DNA of 64,000 nucleotides, from positions 66,544,935 through 66,608,934 of the forward strand of contig CM043950.1 in NCBI GenBank assembly GCA_014529385.2, written 5' to 3'. This DNA is from Adiantum capillus-veneris. Lineage: Eukaryota; Streptophyta; Polypodiopsida; Polypodiales; Pteridaceae. Positions 1 through 11,087 of this stretch are shown one piece after another. The first letter of the stretch is position 1; every line of letters begins with the position of its first letter. The position numbers and the translations under genes were made by a program. The notes beneath the pieces were generated by a model. That model was not told the DNA's origin. It worked only from the letters and a program-made list of their open reading frames with translations, and ran no database searches.

Positions 1-3000
1 AGTGACATCAGCAGGATCGCCAGCATCATGTAGACTCAACTTCAAACCTGTTTCCATGGGAGTGGCAATAGGTTTGCAATCCTCAAGTCCAAACTTACAT
101 AGCAATGTCTCTATGTAACTTTTCTGACACAAGGCAATACCACCATCACACTGCTTAAACTGTATACCCAAGTAATGATGCAACATCCCCAAATCTTTCA
201 TCTTGAAAGTAGCATTCAAATCAGCCTTAAATTCAGCAATATGTCTCTCATTTGGTCCAGTGATCAGCAAATCATCAACATAAAGAACCACAATGAGAAA
301 TACATCATCCTCACGCTTTACATACAATGTGCTTTCTGTTGGACTGTTACGAAAGCCTCGTTTAACCAAATGAGTGTCAGCTTTCTCATACCAAGCACGA
401 GGAGATTGCTTCAACCCATACAAAGCCTTCTTACATTTGCACACTTTGTCCTCTTGTCCTTTTATGACAAAACCGCGAGGCTGCGTTACATAAACTTCCT
501 CAAATATGTCACCATTCAAGAAAGCAGTAACAATGTCTGATTGATGTACATCCCAACCAAAATGAGCTGCCAATGCACATAGAAAACGCACAGTAGTCAT
601 ACGACAAGTGGGAGCAAAAGTCTCTTCATAATCTATGCCTTTTTGTTGTGCATAACCCTTTGCAACAAGTCGAGCCTTATGGCGATCGATCTCACCATCC
701 GGCTTGCGTTTCAACTTGTAAACCCACTTCGTACCAATGGCCTTTTTGCCAGGAGGCAAATCACATAAACTCCATGTGTCATTCTCTATAAGTGCATCAT
801 ATTCTGATTTCATGGCAGCAATCCAATTTTTTGAATTCTGTGCTTCATCAAAAGACAGAGGCTCCTCAACATCATGTAAACTAGACACAGCCAAAGCATA
901 ACAATCTGATGCATAAGATGCATGGCGAGAGCCTGAACGAGTACGACTAGATAAAGGTGCATCCAATTTACTGTCACGCAAAGTGTGCACCAGCCATTTT
1001 GGCATACTACTAGCCTGCTCATTTTCAGCCCTTTCCTCATCAAGTACATCATGTACATCTGCATCAGTAATAGGCTGTTCTAAAACATTTTCAGAAACTC
1101 CCATAGGCTGTACATTTGCCTCATTGGAACTTACATTCGTATTTCCACCACTGAAAAGAGGCAACAAAGTGTCATAAATGTCCTGTGAGCTTACATTACT
1201 GTCTCTAGTACATGACAGCAAGGGTTGAACAGAATCTTCCACAAACACTACATCCCGTGAAACCAAAATACGTTTTGTTTGCGGATGATACAACCTGTAA
1301 CCTTTGCTTTCAGCACTATAACCAACAAAAATACATTTGACAGCCTTATCATCCAATTTTCTGCGCTGCACTTGTGGCACCAAAGCATATGCCAAACAGC
1401 CAAAAACACGCATGTGCTCAATAGAAGGTTTTCTATCATGCCATGCTTCATATGGAGTAATAGACTGCAAAGCTTTCGTAGGACACCTGTTAAGTACATA
1501 AGTGGCACACATGATGGCCTCAAGCCAAAAAGAATGCGGCAAAGCTTGACTTTTGACCATACATCGTGCCATTTCCGTTAGTGACCTGTTTTTCCTCTCA
1601 GCAACACCATTTTGCTGAGGTGTATAAGGCACTGTACATTGGTGTTTTATCCCACGACTAGCCAGAAATGCATTAAATTCATGAGACATATACTCCCCCC
1701 CTCGATCGGAACGGAGGGTGCCCATAGTACATTTTGAGACATTTTCAGCCATAGCCAAAAATTGTTTGAAGCACATAAAAACTTCGGACTTCGCTTTAAG
1801 CGGAAATACCCACGCATGCCTGGAGTAATCATCAATGAAAGTCACGAAGTACAGGTAATTGCCCAAGGACGGAGTTTGCATGGGCCCACAAACGTCACTA
1901 TGCACAAGCTGCAACCTGCATGTGGCCCTAACTGAACCATCCTTTGGAAACTTAGAACGCTGCATTTTACCCAGAATACAGCCTTCACAAACATGTTTGA
2001 TAGGTGCTTCAAGAGGCGGCAAAGAAGCAACCATATCAGATTTCTGCAAACGCAGCAAACTGGCAAAATTCAGATGACCAAAACGTGCATGCCAAAGTTT
2101 TGCATCTGAAATAGCCCTTGCATCTGCAACAGCATTTGCAAAATTTTGTCCACACTTGTCATACAAAGTGAGCTTATACAGCCCACGGCACAAAAGCCCA
2201 GATGCAACAATTTCATCACCAAAACTGAGATCATGAACTGTACATCTGTCATCCACAAATTTGACTACAAGTCCAAGTCTAGCAAGTGCGGATACAGACA
2301 AGAGATTCTTCTTGATCCCAGGTACATAAAGTGCATCAACAAGTGTGAAGGAACTGCCATTAGCAGCAGTGAGCACAATCTTTCCAACTCCCTGAACTGG
2401 ATAAGAGGCGTTGTTGGCACAAGTGACTGAATTCCCATGAGGGACAGACTCGAGAGAGGTAAACAATTCACGATGTGAGGTAATGTGCTTTGTAGCACCA
2501 CTGTCGAAATACCACACATGTGAATCTGCAGCAACTGACAAGCATGCATCATGGACAGCAGGATTGTAAGTGCACTCTGCGCTAAAAGCCCATTCTGCAT
2601 CAACATCAGCATCACAATCTCCTTTCACAGAAGACTCAACAATGGCTGCATTTGTAGTGGAACCAGCATTTGCAGTGGAACCACCCTCTTTCTTCTTAGC
2701 CTCTTTGGCCTTCAACTTAGGACACGACTTGATCAAGTGATCATTGGCTTTACAATAATGGCAACGCATCTTCTTTTTGCCCTTATCACCAGAATTGCCA
2801 GACGAAGTGCTGCCAGCAGAAGCATTAGGAACAGAAATTTTGCCACTCGCAGCAGAACCATAAGAAGTGGCTGCATTACTGTTACCACCCTTTCTTTGAG
2901 AAGCAATAAAAGCCTGTTCAACTGCACGCTGCCTAGTCCTGTTTTTTCTAGAAAGTGACTCTTGCAATAGCAATGTGCATAATGCATCAAACTTGACAAC

Positions 3001-3612
3001 TTCAGGATTTCCTTGGGTCATCAGTCTCCAAGTACTAGCAAAAGTCTTGTAGGAATCTGGTAAGGCATCAAGAACAGTCTGCACAAGGGAACTGTCAGAA
3101 ATGACTTCACCTGCAGAAATGAGTTGCTCATTGATATCCTTGACACTAGCAAGGAAAGTGTCCATATCATCTTCCTCATGCATAATCTTCGACTCTAGCT
3201 CTTTACGCAGTAAAGCAATTTTAGCCTCATTGCGGCTTGCATAAAGACCTGCTAGAATATCCCAAGCCTGTTTTGCAGATTTTGCTGAACGGATGTGAGG
3301 AATAATGGTGCGCTTCACAGACAACGCAATCAATGCATGAGCCTGCGCATCCTTAACATCCCAACGAGCTTGTTCTGTTGTAGGCAAAACAACTCTAACA
3401 GCTGCAATCCTTGCAGCAAGACCTGCAACATCCTCAATATCGCCTACATCTTTAGAACCAGGACGTACATCAATGCCCTGCACAATGTTCCAGACACCTT
3501 TTGACACAAGAACGTGTTGCATCATATAAGCCCACATAGGGTAGTTGTCCCCATCCAACCTGTCCTCAGCAGCAACTATCTTGAACACATCTGTGTTGTT
3601 GTTGTCAGCCAT
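1..3612 (-). CDS. Ty1/copia gag-pol polyprotein, open, runs off left edge (copy 1)
   Basis: This is the polyprotein of a Ty1/copia retrotransposon, which packages its RNA, cleaves itself, copies RNA to DNA and integrates. The ATG is at 3612, just inside the leader. In order it reads gag, a CCHC zinc knuckle (C-H-Y-C...H...C near 2725-2763), the protease motif DSGA near 2505, the integrase HHCC and catalytic core with 'PYTPQQNGVAERKNRS', then RT with 'LYVDDLL' at about 268-288. The start codon, zinc knuckle, protease and RT motifs all lie in the same frame. I saw no stop in that frame from 3612 to base 1, so about 1,204 codons are open. RNase H and the 3' LTR must lie left of the window. Two further copies occur here (28900-32722 and 62407-64000). 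An intact frame suggests a young, possibly competent element; the 3' end is unseen. Confidence 0.88.
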   Translation of the reverse strand, partial: MADNNNTDVFKIVAAEDRLDGDNYPMWAYMMQHVLVSKGVWNIVQGIDVRPGSKDVGDIEDVAGLAARIAAVRVVLPTTEQARWDVKDAQAHALIALSVKRTIIPHIRSAKSAKQAWDILAGLYASRNEAKIALLRKELESKIMHEEDDMDTFLASVKDINEQLISAGEVISDSSLVQTVLDALPDSYKTFASTWRLMTQGNPEVVKFDALCTLLLQESLSRKNRTRQRAVEQAFIASQRKGGNSNAATSYGSAASGKISVPNASAGSTSSGNSGDKGKKKMRCHYCKANDHLIKSCPKLKAKEAKKKEGGSTANAGSTTNAAIVESSVKGDCDADVDAEWAFSAECTYNPAVHDACLSVAADSHVWYFDSGATKHITSHRELFTSLESVPHGNSVTCANNASYPVQGVGKIVLTAANGSSFTLVDALYVPGIKKNLLSVSALARLGLVVKFVDDRCTVHDLSFGDEIVASGLLCRGLYKLTLYDKCGQNFANAVADARAISDAKLWHARFGHLNFASLLRLQKSDMVASLPPLEAPIKHVCEGCILGKMQRSKFPKDGSVRATCRLQLVHSDVCGPMQTPSLGNYLYFVTFIDDYSRHAWVFPLKAKSEVFMCFKQFLAMAENVSKCTMGTLRSDRGGEYMSHEFNAFLASRGIKHQCTVPYTPQQNGVAERKNRSLTEMARCMVKSQALPHSFWLEAIMCATYVLNRCPTKALQSITPYEAWHDRKPSIEHMRVFGCLAYALVPQVQRRKLDDKAVKCIFVGYSAESKGYRLYHPQTKRILVSRDVVFVEDSVQPLLSCTRDSNVSSQDIYDTLLPLFSGGNTNVSSNEANVQPMGVSENVLEQPITDADVHDVLDEERAENEQASSMPKWLVHTLRDSKLDAPLSSRTRSGSRHASYASDCYALAVSSLHDVEEPLSFDEAQNSKNWIAAMKSEYDALIENDTWSLCDLPPGKKAIGTKWVYKLKRKPDGEIDRHKARLVAKGYAQQKGIDYEETFAPTCRMTTVRFLCALAAHFGWDVHQSDIVTAFLNGDIFEEVYVTQPRGFVIKGQEDKVCKCKKALYGLKQSPRAWYEKADTHLVKRGFRNSPTESTLYVKREDDVFLIVVLYVDDLLITGPNERHIAEFKADLNATFKMKDLGMLHHYLGIQFKQCDGGIALCQKSYIETLLCKFGLEDCKPIATPMETGLKLSLHDAGDPADVT

Positions 3613-3959
3613 GGTAAATGCTGCACCTGATGTGAAAACTGCCCGAAAATAGGAGAAATGGAGCGGGAACAACTTGTGCTATATAGCACAAACCGTAGAA
3701 GACTATAAGGCACCTGTTATGCAGAAAACGGCACTGACAGAAAATCTGCACAAAATGACGAAATAACCTGTGCAGTACTGCCCGTAGTGGAAACGGAGGC
3801 CGAAATGAGCCCAAATCAAAATTCTGAGCAGACAAGCTCTTCGAGCTTTCCCAAAATATTTGTCGACCTGCGAACGCTTGCCAAAGCTCACTGAAATCGG
3901 AGAAAGTGAGCAGGCGTGTGCTGGAGCAGCTGGCGACTAAGCCCGGGAGAACGTGACCT

Positions 3960-3971
3960 GCTCTGATACCA
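3960..3971 (-). promoter_or_regulatory. Primer-binding site, initiator Met tRNA type (copia copy 1)
   Basis: Read on the minus strand this is TGGTATCAGAGC, the standard plant copia primer site complementary to the 3' end of initiator Met tRNA. It lies two bases inside the 5' LTR, which fixes the LTR end and the element's orientation. Leader sequence fills the gap from here to the gag start at 3612. Confidence 0.85.
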
Positions 3972-3973
3972 AT

Positions 3974-4200
3974 TGTTGGAATTAGGGTTGCAGAGAAACA
4001 CACACAGCTTGGAGAAGACGAAGGAAGCTCAAGGCACACAATAGAGAGTGTGTTACTTAGTGTGCAATGGAAAGATAGATAGCCCTAGAGTGATGGGCGT
4101 ATATATAATGCACGGGGGAAAAAACCTCCTAAAGAGGGAAAAAATGCCCCGGCGGTCCTAGTGTGTTCACACACATCACTACCACATGTATATGGTAACA
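3974..4200 (-). repeat. 5' LTR of copia copy 1
   Basis: A 227-bp LTR bounded by TGTT...AACA. Near-identical LTRs occur at 32494-32722 and, in the opposite orientation, at 62407-62633. It contains a TATA-like 'gtatatataatg' stretch near 4089-4100. Its outer edge abuts gypsy reverse-transcriptase sequence at 4201, so this copia element landed inside an older Ty3/gypsy pol gene. The opposite target duplication is outside the window. Confidence 0.85.
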
Positions 4201-5935
4201 TCCCTTTTGTTCTCCAATCCTTTTAGTGCAAAAGAAAGATGGTACAAACTGCATGTGTGTGGACTGTCAAGCGCTAAACCATATCACTATCAAAAACAAA
4301 CTTCCCGTGCCACGGGTAGAAGCTCTCTTTGATAAGCTACAAGGTTTGACCTACTTCACTAGGATTGACCTTAAAAGTAGCTATCATCAAATAAGGATAG
4401 TGAATGAAGATATCCTAACGATCGCGTTCCATACAACGTTTGGTCTTTATGAATATATAGTCATGCCTTTTGGCTTGATTAATGCACCGGCCATATTCAA
4501 TTGTTTAATGGAGAAAATATTTAGCCCTTACTGCAAATTCATTGGAGTGTTCTTTGATGATATCATCATCTACTCCAAGTCCTTGGAGGAGCACAAGCAA
4601 CATCTCCAAGTAATTTTTCAAGCTTTGAGGGAGAACAAGCTTCTTATCAATCGAAAGAAGATCAAATTTTTCCTTCAAGAGATTCAATACTTATGTCATA
4701 TTATCTCTCAAGATGGTATTCGTAGGGATCCATCAAAGTTGGAGGTAATAAAAGCATGGCCTAATCCAAGGAATCCACATGAGTTATGAAGCTTTATTGG
4801 TATGTGTGCATACTATAAATTCTCTCAAATAGCAGGATCATTACATGACTTAACAAAGAATAACATTAAGTACTTATGGACTGCTAAAGAACAAAATGCT
4901 TTCGACAAGCTCAAAGAGAAGCTTACCTCCCAACCAGTCCTTATACTTCTGGATCTCTCAAAGCCATTTGAGGTCCAATGTGATGCTTGTGGTGATTGCC
5001 TTGGAGCACTCTTGCTTCAAGAAGGGCATGCCATAGCATATGAGAGTCGAAGGCTCAATGCCGATGAACGAGTCTTGGGCATATATGAAAAAGAGCTTTT
5101 AGCTGTTCTACATGCCCTAAACACATTATCTATTGGGGACTCCATTTATTTTGCGAATGAACCACCAAAGTCTCAAGTACTTCATGATGCAAACCAAGTT
5201 TTTCGACAAACAAATGAGGTGGGCAAATTTTCTTTTGCAATTTTATTTTCATATTGCTCACATTACTAGTAAGCATAATCAAGTGGCCGATGCACTTTCA
5301 CGAGGACGACCAAGAGTCAATGCGGTGTCCATAGCAACTCACAATGATATATCTTCTATGATATATCAATGAGTATACTACTGACCCTCACTTTAAAGAC
5401 ATAATGTCAGCCCTTGCATTGGGAAAGAAAGAAGAACCATTCACCTTGTAGGATGGTTATCTTCTCCATGGAAATAGGCTATGTGTTACCCACTCCCTTC
5501 GTGATAAATTCATGTATGAATCCCATGCTCCTCCCTATGCGGGGCATAGAGGTATTCAACCTACTCTTTGAGGAGTAGAGACGTACTTCTATTGGCTTAC
5601 CATGAAAGTAGACATACAAGAGTATGTTTCAAAATGTTTGTGATTCCAAAAGACCAAGTATGATAGAGGGAAGAAACCTGGATTACTCCAGCCATTGTCA
5701 ATCTCTAATTCACCATGGGAGTGTATATCCATGGATTTTATCTTTGGATTACCCAAGTCTATCCATGGGAATACGGGAATATGGATAATAGTCGACAGGT
5801 TTAGCAAGCAAGCACACTTTATTAAGACTATTAAGACACACCAAATGGCAACCCTCTTCATATCTAAAATTTTCAAACACCATGCATTGCCAACATCCAT
5901 CGTGTGTCAGATAGAGATCCTAAAATGACCATTAA
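4201..5935 (+). pseudogene. Ty3/gypsy pol remnant: RT, RNase H, integrase
   Basis: A decayed Ty3/gypsy pol. RT begins inside the domain ('QKKDGTNCMCVDCQALN', 4226 onward) and includes 'FDDIIIYSKS' (about 4551-4580), where the usual Y-x-D-D reads F-F-D-D. RNase H follows after a stop near 4788 ('LGALLLQEGHAIAYESRRL'), then a frameshift near 5260 and 'HNQVADALSRG'. Integrase follows with a degraded zinc region and 'WECISMDFIFGLP' (from about 5720), ending abruptly in 'TINFWKHLF' near 5955. The upstream protease and gag are missing because copia copy 1 is inserted at 4200. Several stops and frameshifts make this non-functional. Confidence 0.85.
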
Positions 5936-6777
5936 TTTTTGGAAACATCTCTTTGAAAAAGGGGAAAGGGGGACACTTTTCCCCAGCTAACATCATGGTT
6001 GCCTGATTTACACTATGCTTGTGATTGGCTAGGCTTGTAGGGGTCCAATCAACTTCCAGCTTGAGCTACAAGGAGGGGTCAACCAAGGAAGCTAGGGGCT
6101 TGCTTGCAGGGTATATACCCCCCCCCCACACACACACACTCATTGTGTGAAGTGCAAAGTGCAAGAGCTCCATCTCCTTCTCCAAGCTTGTTGAGAAGTT
6201 GAGAGCCTACACCAACACTCTTGGCTATGGAATGAAAATCCAACCAAGAGCCATGCTTCAATGCTTAAGCTTTCCATCTTCTCCATCTTCATTACTATGC
6301 CATTATGTATGCTAAGCAAGAAGAGTGATGATAAATGAGGAACTATTTCTTTCTCCTATGAATGTTTCTTCTTCCTCTTCCTCTTCCCTACCCACATCCC
6401 CCGCTAGCTCTCTCCACCTTCGAAGGTGTTTGAGGCCTTGGAACTGAGGCTGGGGATGGTTAATTCTTTTACAAACAATTATGTTATGTTTGTGATGCAT
6501 GAAGTTTTCCATCTTCATTGCATCACCTAGGTCACAAGGAACACAAAAACCGTATTGTACCAAGTGTCTCTTTATGGGAGAATCTATAATAGAAAAGCCT
6601 ATTAGAGGGGGAGCCGGCTCCACATAAAATCCGGTCCTCAATTGTTGTCATGTTCTCTAACTCTTTCTCTTGCAAAAGTATTGTTCATGCCAAGTTAATT
6701 AAGTATAGTGGTTATGTTGCTACCACTAATTAAGTTCACCCTCTATGTCCGCAAAGTAGTCTCATGAATAATTAGCA
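5936..6777 (+). other. Possible gypsy polypurine tract, LTR and leader
   Basis: The integrase text stops and is followed by a purine run (AAAAAGGGGAAAGGGGGA, about 5956-5973), as expected just before a 3' LTR. After it come a TATA-like 'gggtatatacccc' (6109-6121), a short CA tract and transcript-like sequence leading to a gag-type ATG at 6778. A deletion joining integrase to an LTR/leader would explain this. I could not define LTR ends or a primer site, so the assignment is tentative. Confidence 0.35.
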
Positions 6778-7110
6778 TGGCTAAAAATAACCAAGAGAGT
6801 ATAATGAATATTGACGACTTTGATTTTTCACATGAAGGTGCTAATGATGATGCCCCCATGTTTATCAATTATCTTATTACTAGGTTGTAATAGGCTATGG
6901 GAAACCCTCCTTTGCAAGCCAAAGTTACCCAACAACTTCATGCTTATGGGATTTCCCTTCCTCTCCAAGAGGAGAGAGCTTAGGAGGCCTCTTGATGAGA
7001 CTCCCAAAAGAAGAATCTCTCCCATAAGAGAGGAGGAATCCAAAAAATGAGAAAGAAGCGAATCACTAAGTTCCTCCGAAGATGTGGCTCCACAAAGACG
7101 ACGGTCTAGA
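6778..7110 (+). pseudogene. Start of a Ty3/gypsy gag, degraded
   Basis: From the ATG at 6778 the frame reads a short acidic N-terminus ('MNIDDFDFSHEG'), then 'MGNPPLQAKVTQQLHAYG', then an Arg/Ser/Lys-rich stretch, with in-frame stops near 6886 and 6982. A comparable basic Ser-rich stretch followed by 'KLKKFKEGGKSISFLTY' occurs at 18596-18865, which suggests both are N-terminal gag pieces of one gypsy family. The capsid core is missing. Confidence 0.45.
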
Positions 7111-7513
7111 CATTAGGAAAAATGTGGACTCTCCTTGGGCCATATAGGATTAAGGTTAATTAGGCTCCAGCCAATAGGAAGAGAGCAATGTATATAAGTG
7201 TAGAACCTAAGAAAGTAGAGAGAATAATAGGGTTGTCCACTCATTTATTGCTTTGTATCCTAAAGGGAGGTGGATGGGTAAAAGAGGGAGGGGAAAAAAA
7301 AGGGGGGGGGGGGGAGTGGTGGGTCCACAGATATGTTTTTGCAAAAACCCTAAAATTTTAAAAAATTTTAAAAAAAATTCAAAATATTCCATCCAAAACT
7401 CCCCCCAAACCTACCCTATGATCAAAAAGTCATTTTCTCACTCTAGAACCTTTTTCCCAAGACTCCCTTCCTCCATAGCCCCTTTCCATAACACAAAGCT
7501 CTCACTCTCTCTC
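7111..7513. other. Promoter-like, low-complexity stretch; no gene
   Basis: A 'gtatataag' TATA-like element (7191-7199) is followed by about 570 bases of A/G-rich and then C/T-rich sequence leading to the ATG at 7777. The stretch contains an A-run plus a G-run (7284-7313) and A/T-rich blocks. It could be the promoter and 5' untranslated region of the gene starting at 7777. Confidence 0.3.
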
Positions 7514-7765
7514 TAAACTCTTACACCTTCCTCCTTCTTCAAGCTCTCCATTGCAACTTTAAGCTCCCACTCTCTCTCTAAACTGTCTCCCTCCTCCTTC
7601 CTCAAGCTCTCCATTGCAACTTTAAGCTCCCACTCTCTCTCTCTAAACTCTGTCTCCCTCCTCCTTCCTCAAGGCTCTCCATTGCAACTTTAAGCTCCCA
7701 CTCTTTCTCTAAACTTTGTCTCCCTCCTCCTTCCCCAAGCTCTCCATTGCAATTTCAAGCTCCCA
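7514..7765 (+). repeat. Tandem repeat, about 65 bp, four copies
   Basis: The phrase 'aagctctccattgcaa' followed by 'caagctcccactctctctc' recurs four times, at about 7540, 7608, 7675 and 7738, with CT-rich spacers. It lies just upstream of the ATG at 7777, so it would be in a 5' untranslated region or promoter. The last unit runs into 'gcatccATGG'. Confidence 0.75.
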
Positions 7766-7776
7766 CTTAAGCATCC

Positions 7777-9127
7777 ATGGCAAACAATGGTCAAAATAGA
7801 CGCCCCATTCAAAGTATGGTTCTCCACAACTCGAAGAATGAGGAGCAGCAATGGAAACCTCAGGTTTTTCAAGAAGGTGCGTGGGTCTACATGAAACCTT
7901 CCGCAATCGGTCCCCATCGTGTTCGTGAAAGAACAAACGTTGATCTCCATTGGAAGGGAAGACTAATAGGCTTCAAGCAAGTAAGAGACAAGGGTACGGT
8001 GGCAATCGTTCAACATGTTTTCATGTTTGGACACATGCGTCTACGAGGGATCACCAACCCAAGGGATTTTCCTTGTAATTGTATGTCCCTTGCACTTCAA
8101 TGGTTTTGGTGGTAACAAAAAATGGACTTTTTACATCTCACGGATTGTTTTGTTTCTATGTAGACGTTTTCCCTTCTAGCCTTGTGGAGGAGCAACCACT
8201 CTCATGCCTTTCAGGGACATTTACGGCCATGCATGCAAGTCTTGGGGATATGCTCTTCTCCAACACAACTTCATCAAACCTTGCACGACAAAGGGTGTTC
8301 TTCTACACCCACAAGTACATTGTACCTACAGATGAGGAAGGCTACAGAGAGCTACAGCCTTTGGAGGCTACAACCTTGCGTAGCATGGAGTGGCCAAAGC
8401 CAGATGCATTCACTGTAATGTCTTTGAATCCAAGATTGTAGCTGATGTGAGAGCATCATTAAAATTTGGAAAAGCCTCACGTTCCGTTGGGCTTGGATGG
8501 TGTTTTCCTGCTCATGTCTTCGCTAGCATCTTTGGATCTTTGCCTTTCCATCATACAAATACTATGTATGTTTGTAAAGATCTACAATACGATACATTGG
8601 AAGCCATCCTTGGCGAGAAGTGGGGCTATCTTGAAGGACTTCACAACGGAGATCGCTTTTGGTGTCAGGTTGGAAGTTTCGGCATTGCTATCCGTTTCAT
8701 CAAGATGCGCTCCACCCTTTACGTGCGGTACTTCTATGAAAGATGGATGTGCAAGCTTGGTGAATGGATTCCATTGCAATCCACCGATGCTACAATTGAG
8801 GTATTTGATATTGCAATCAAATTGTCGAGTGGTGCCGTTGAAACCGTCCAAGTGACAAGCATTGGACATTGGCCAATGTGCGGGAGCACTTAGTGATAAT
8901 GGGTTTAGAGCATGGAGAAGATACAAAATTTTGCATCGGACGACGTAAGCTGAATGATTTTTCTCTCTTAATTATGTTATATTTATGTTCTTTGGATTAT
9001 TCCTTGCTCTAAGGTGGGTATGCTATTTCTTCTTTTTTTTTGCTAGATTGGTAGCCGCATGGAGAGCACGATTCAAATTGAAAAGGCGTGGACGACGGAA
9101 GAGAATTTGATTTTATCATTAGAGTAG
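7777..9127 (+). pseudogene. Unrecognised intron-containing gene A of the convergent cluster
   Basis: Exon 1 (7777-8074, start MANNGQNRRP) ends at a clean GT donor. The acceptor ...TTTCTATGTAG at 8163 joins it in frame to exon 2 ('FPSSLVEEQPLSCLSG'). That frame closes near 8441, while coding continues in another frame to 8893 ('RFWCQVGSFGIAIRF'), so a frameshift or missed exon lies at about 8400-8440. A second shift continues as 'REHLVIMGLEHGEDTKFC' to a GTAAGC donor at 8945; an acceptor at 9046 leads to a short tail ending near 9127. The first half ('VYMKPSAIG', 'WKGRLIGFKQV', 'DMLFSN') is loosely reminiscent of a BAH fold, which would fit a chromatin role, but this is a weak guess. I do not recognise the family. 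Decayed or mis-modelled. Confidence 0.5.
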
Positions 9128-9361
9128 TTCTGGTTTGTACTTAAATTTCTTATAATATCACAATTGTAAGTTCAAGCAGATGATTGTATCAAATTTTGGC
9201 AATGCACATTATCTTAAAGTCGTAGTGATTTGTTTTTAGAGTTAAATGATTGTAATTTAATTTGAAAGTTTTTTATAACTTCTTGTTATTTGTGTTACTT
9301 TATGAAAATTGTTTAATATTTTAATTATTGTTATTATTATTTTTTTGGGAGGGGGGGGCGT
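9128..9361. other. AT-rich spacer, no gene seen
   Basis: AT-rich sequence between the end of gene A and the next promoter-like site, with a G-run at about 9348-9357. I see no coding frame or repeat in it. Confidence 0.5.
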
Positions 9362-9520
9362 GCTATATAAAGCCTCCTAAACCCTTCCATTTTCACAATT
9401 CACCTACATAGCCTGTTCACACTCTCATTTGAGCTCTAGCACTCTTTGCATTCCTACCTTAAGAGCTAGCATTATGGCATCCTCCTCCACCCCTCCCGAA
9501 GCCATGGCGTTGTCGTGTTG
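9362..9520 (+). CDS. Candidate promoter and first exon of the next plus-strand gene
   Basis: A good plant TATA motif (GCTATATAAAGCC, 9362-9374) is followed by a pyrimidine/CA-rich leader and an ATG at 9474 reading MASSSTPPEAMALSCC before a stop near 9565. The downstream exon at 11803 begins at a splice acceptor with no ATG of its own, so this may be its first exon, separated by a long intron or a later insertion. The donor cannot be chosen from sequence alone. Confidence 0.35.
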
Positions 9521-9539
9521 TGGCATGTATATAGTGGGA

Positions 9540-11087
9540 ACGGGCATTAAACGATTTATCTTATGACTTTTTGACGCATAAGTATACTTCATATAATACT
9601 CATATGCATAAATAAAATCTTTCTACCATACCTTAGTATTACCTTTGAAGTAATATAAATGTACATTACTATTAGAAAGTACTGCAAGAGAAGTATCAAT
9701 GATTGTGCCTCTTTTTGTCTGGGGAAAAAGCATTTGTATATTTCTTCTAATATCTCAGCTATATCCTACCATATATAAATTATTTTCTTCTTTTCACATT
9801 TATTTAATAATATAACCCTTCAATAATGCATACCTTCTTGGATACATACAAGAGGGAAGGGCCTACTACAAGACTTTATGAAAAGGAAGATCCAAAGCTT
9901 CTTGGACCATCCCAATTTGAAAATCCCGACCTAAGGGCGTGGAGAAGAGACCAAAACCAAGTCAAACTCTTTTAGTAGGCCAATTTTGCCTTTTGAAGCA
10001 TGTCAATCCGAGTTACATGTCAAAAGTTACAGGGAAAAGAGAAAAATCCTCTCACAACTACACTGCAAGAAGAGATGGTAAACAGGTGAATCAAGTGAAA
10101 AGAGGTAATCTTGGTCTTTTTCCATAAAATAAAATATTTGGAGGATAAAATACACAAGCATATGAATGTGACACCTCAAAGATGCCTTGAAGGACAAGAC
10201 ACACAAGTTGGGACCCCCTGCTTGAGCCACACAGAAGATGCCTAGGTGGGGCCCATATACATCATGCACCCACATGGAGCCTCAACGACCAAAAATGCTG
10301 AATTTCATGATATTTTGAGTCCTAATATTGCCCATTTTAAGAAATATCCAAAGAACATTTGATTTGGGCTAACTCTTTAGCATAATCAAGTGATTATGTA
10401 AAACATGGCTCCCTCACCTATAAAAAGGACAACCTTCTCTTCATTGGGGGCAAGTTATGAGTGAGTGAGAATAATTCAATTCCATAGTGTCACACTCATT
10501 TTAGTGCCACACTTTCTCTTGAAGAAAAGCTGAAGTCTTGCCTTGTCTTCTTTCTCCATTAAGGTGGTGGCGATTGCTCTCATGTAAGATATATGTCGCT
10601 AGTTTTTCTTTCATTTGCATATCTAGTCCAATACTTTTCTTTAACTCCTTCTCTATCTCTCATTATTTATCTTTAATACCACCACCTCACTTAGATCTAT
10701 CTCTAATTCTATCTTTACTCCTCCTTTCATCTCTCTTGTTGTGTCCTAATTGTTTCATTGGAAGGTATTCAAGCACAATCTTGTCAATGTAACGGGCACA
10801 ACCTTCTTGCGGGAAACAATTATGTGCACAAGGTTAGTAACCATATCTTCACCTTTCACAAGCACCTCTCTCTCTTAAGGTTCTCATTCTCTTCCACAAA
10901 CTCTAGAATCTCCTTGCTACAGGTACTTCTCTCCCCGCAGTATCCTTATTGCCTAAGGGCAACAATAGGGCTTGGGAGAGAAACTCTCTTCTTCTTCTCC
11001 TTTCACTTCTTTCACACCTTTATCTTTGAACATACTAAGTATATCATCGATGAATAACCATAATCCACATAGAGGCGATTTCTTTCA
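9540..11087. other. Non-coding or inserted stretch with a second TATA-like site
   Basis: AT-rich sequence with no convincing coding frame. At 10418-10428 'ctataaaaagg' followed by a transcript-like CT-rich region resembles an LTR or gene promoter. Either a long intron or a decayed insertion between the exon at 9474 and the exon at 11803 fits; no terminal repeats were found. Confidence 0.35.

Noticed and set aside
175-3504. Plus-strand frames across copia copy 1
   Set aside because: They are antisense shadows of the open gag-pol frame on the minus strand; the same holds for 29254-32260.
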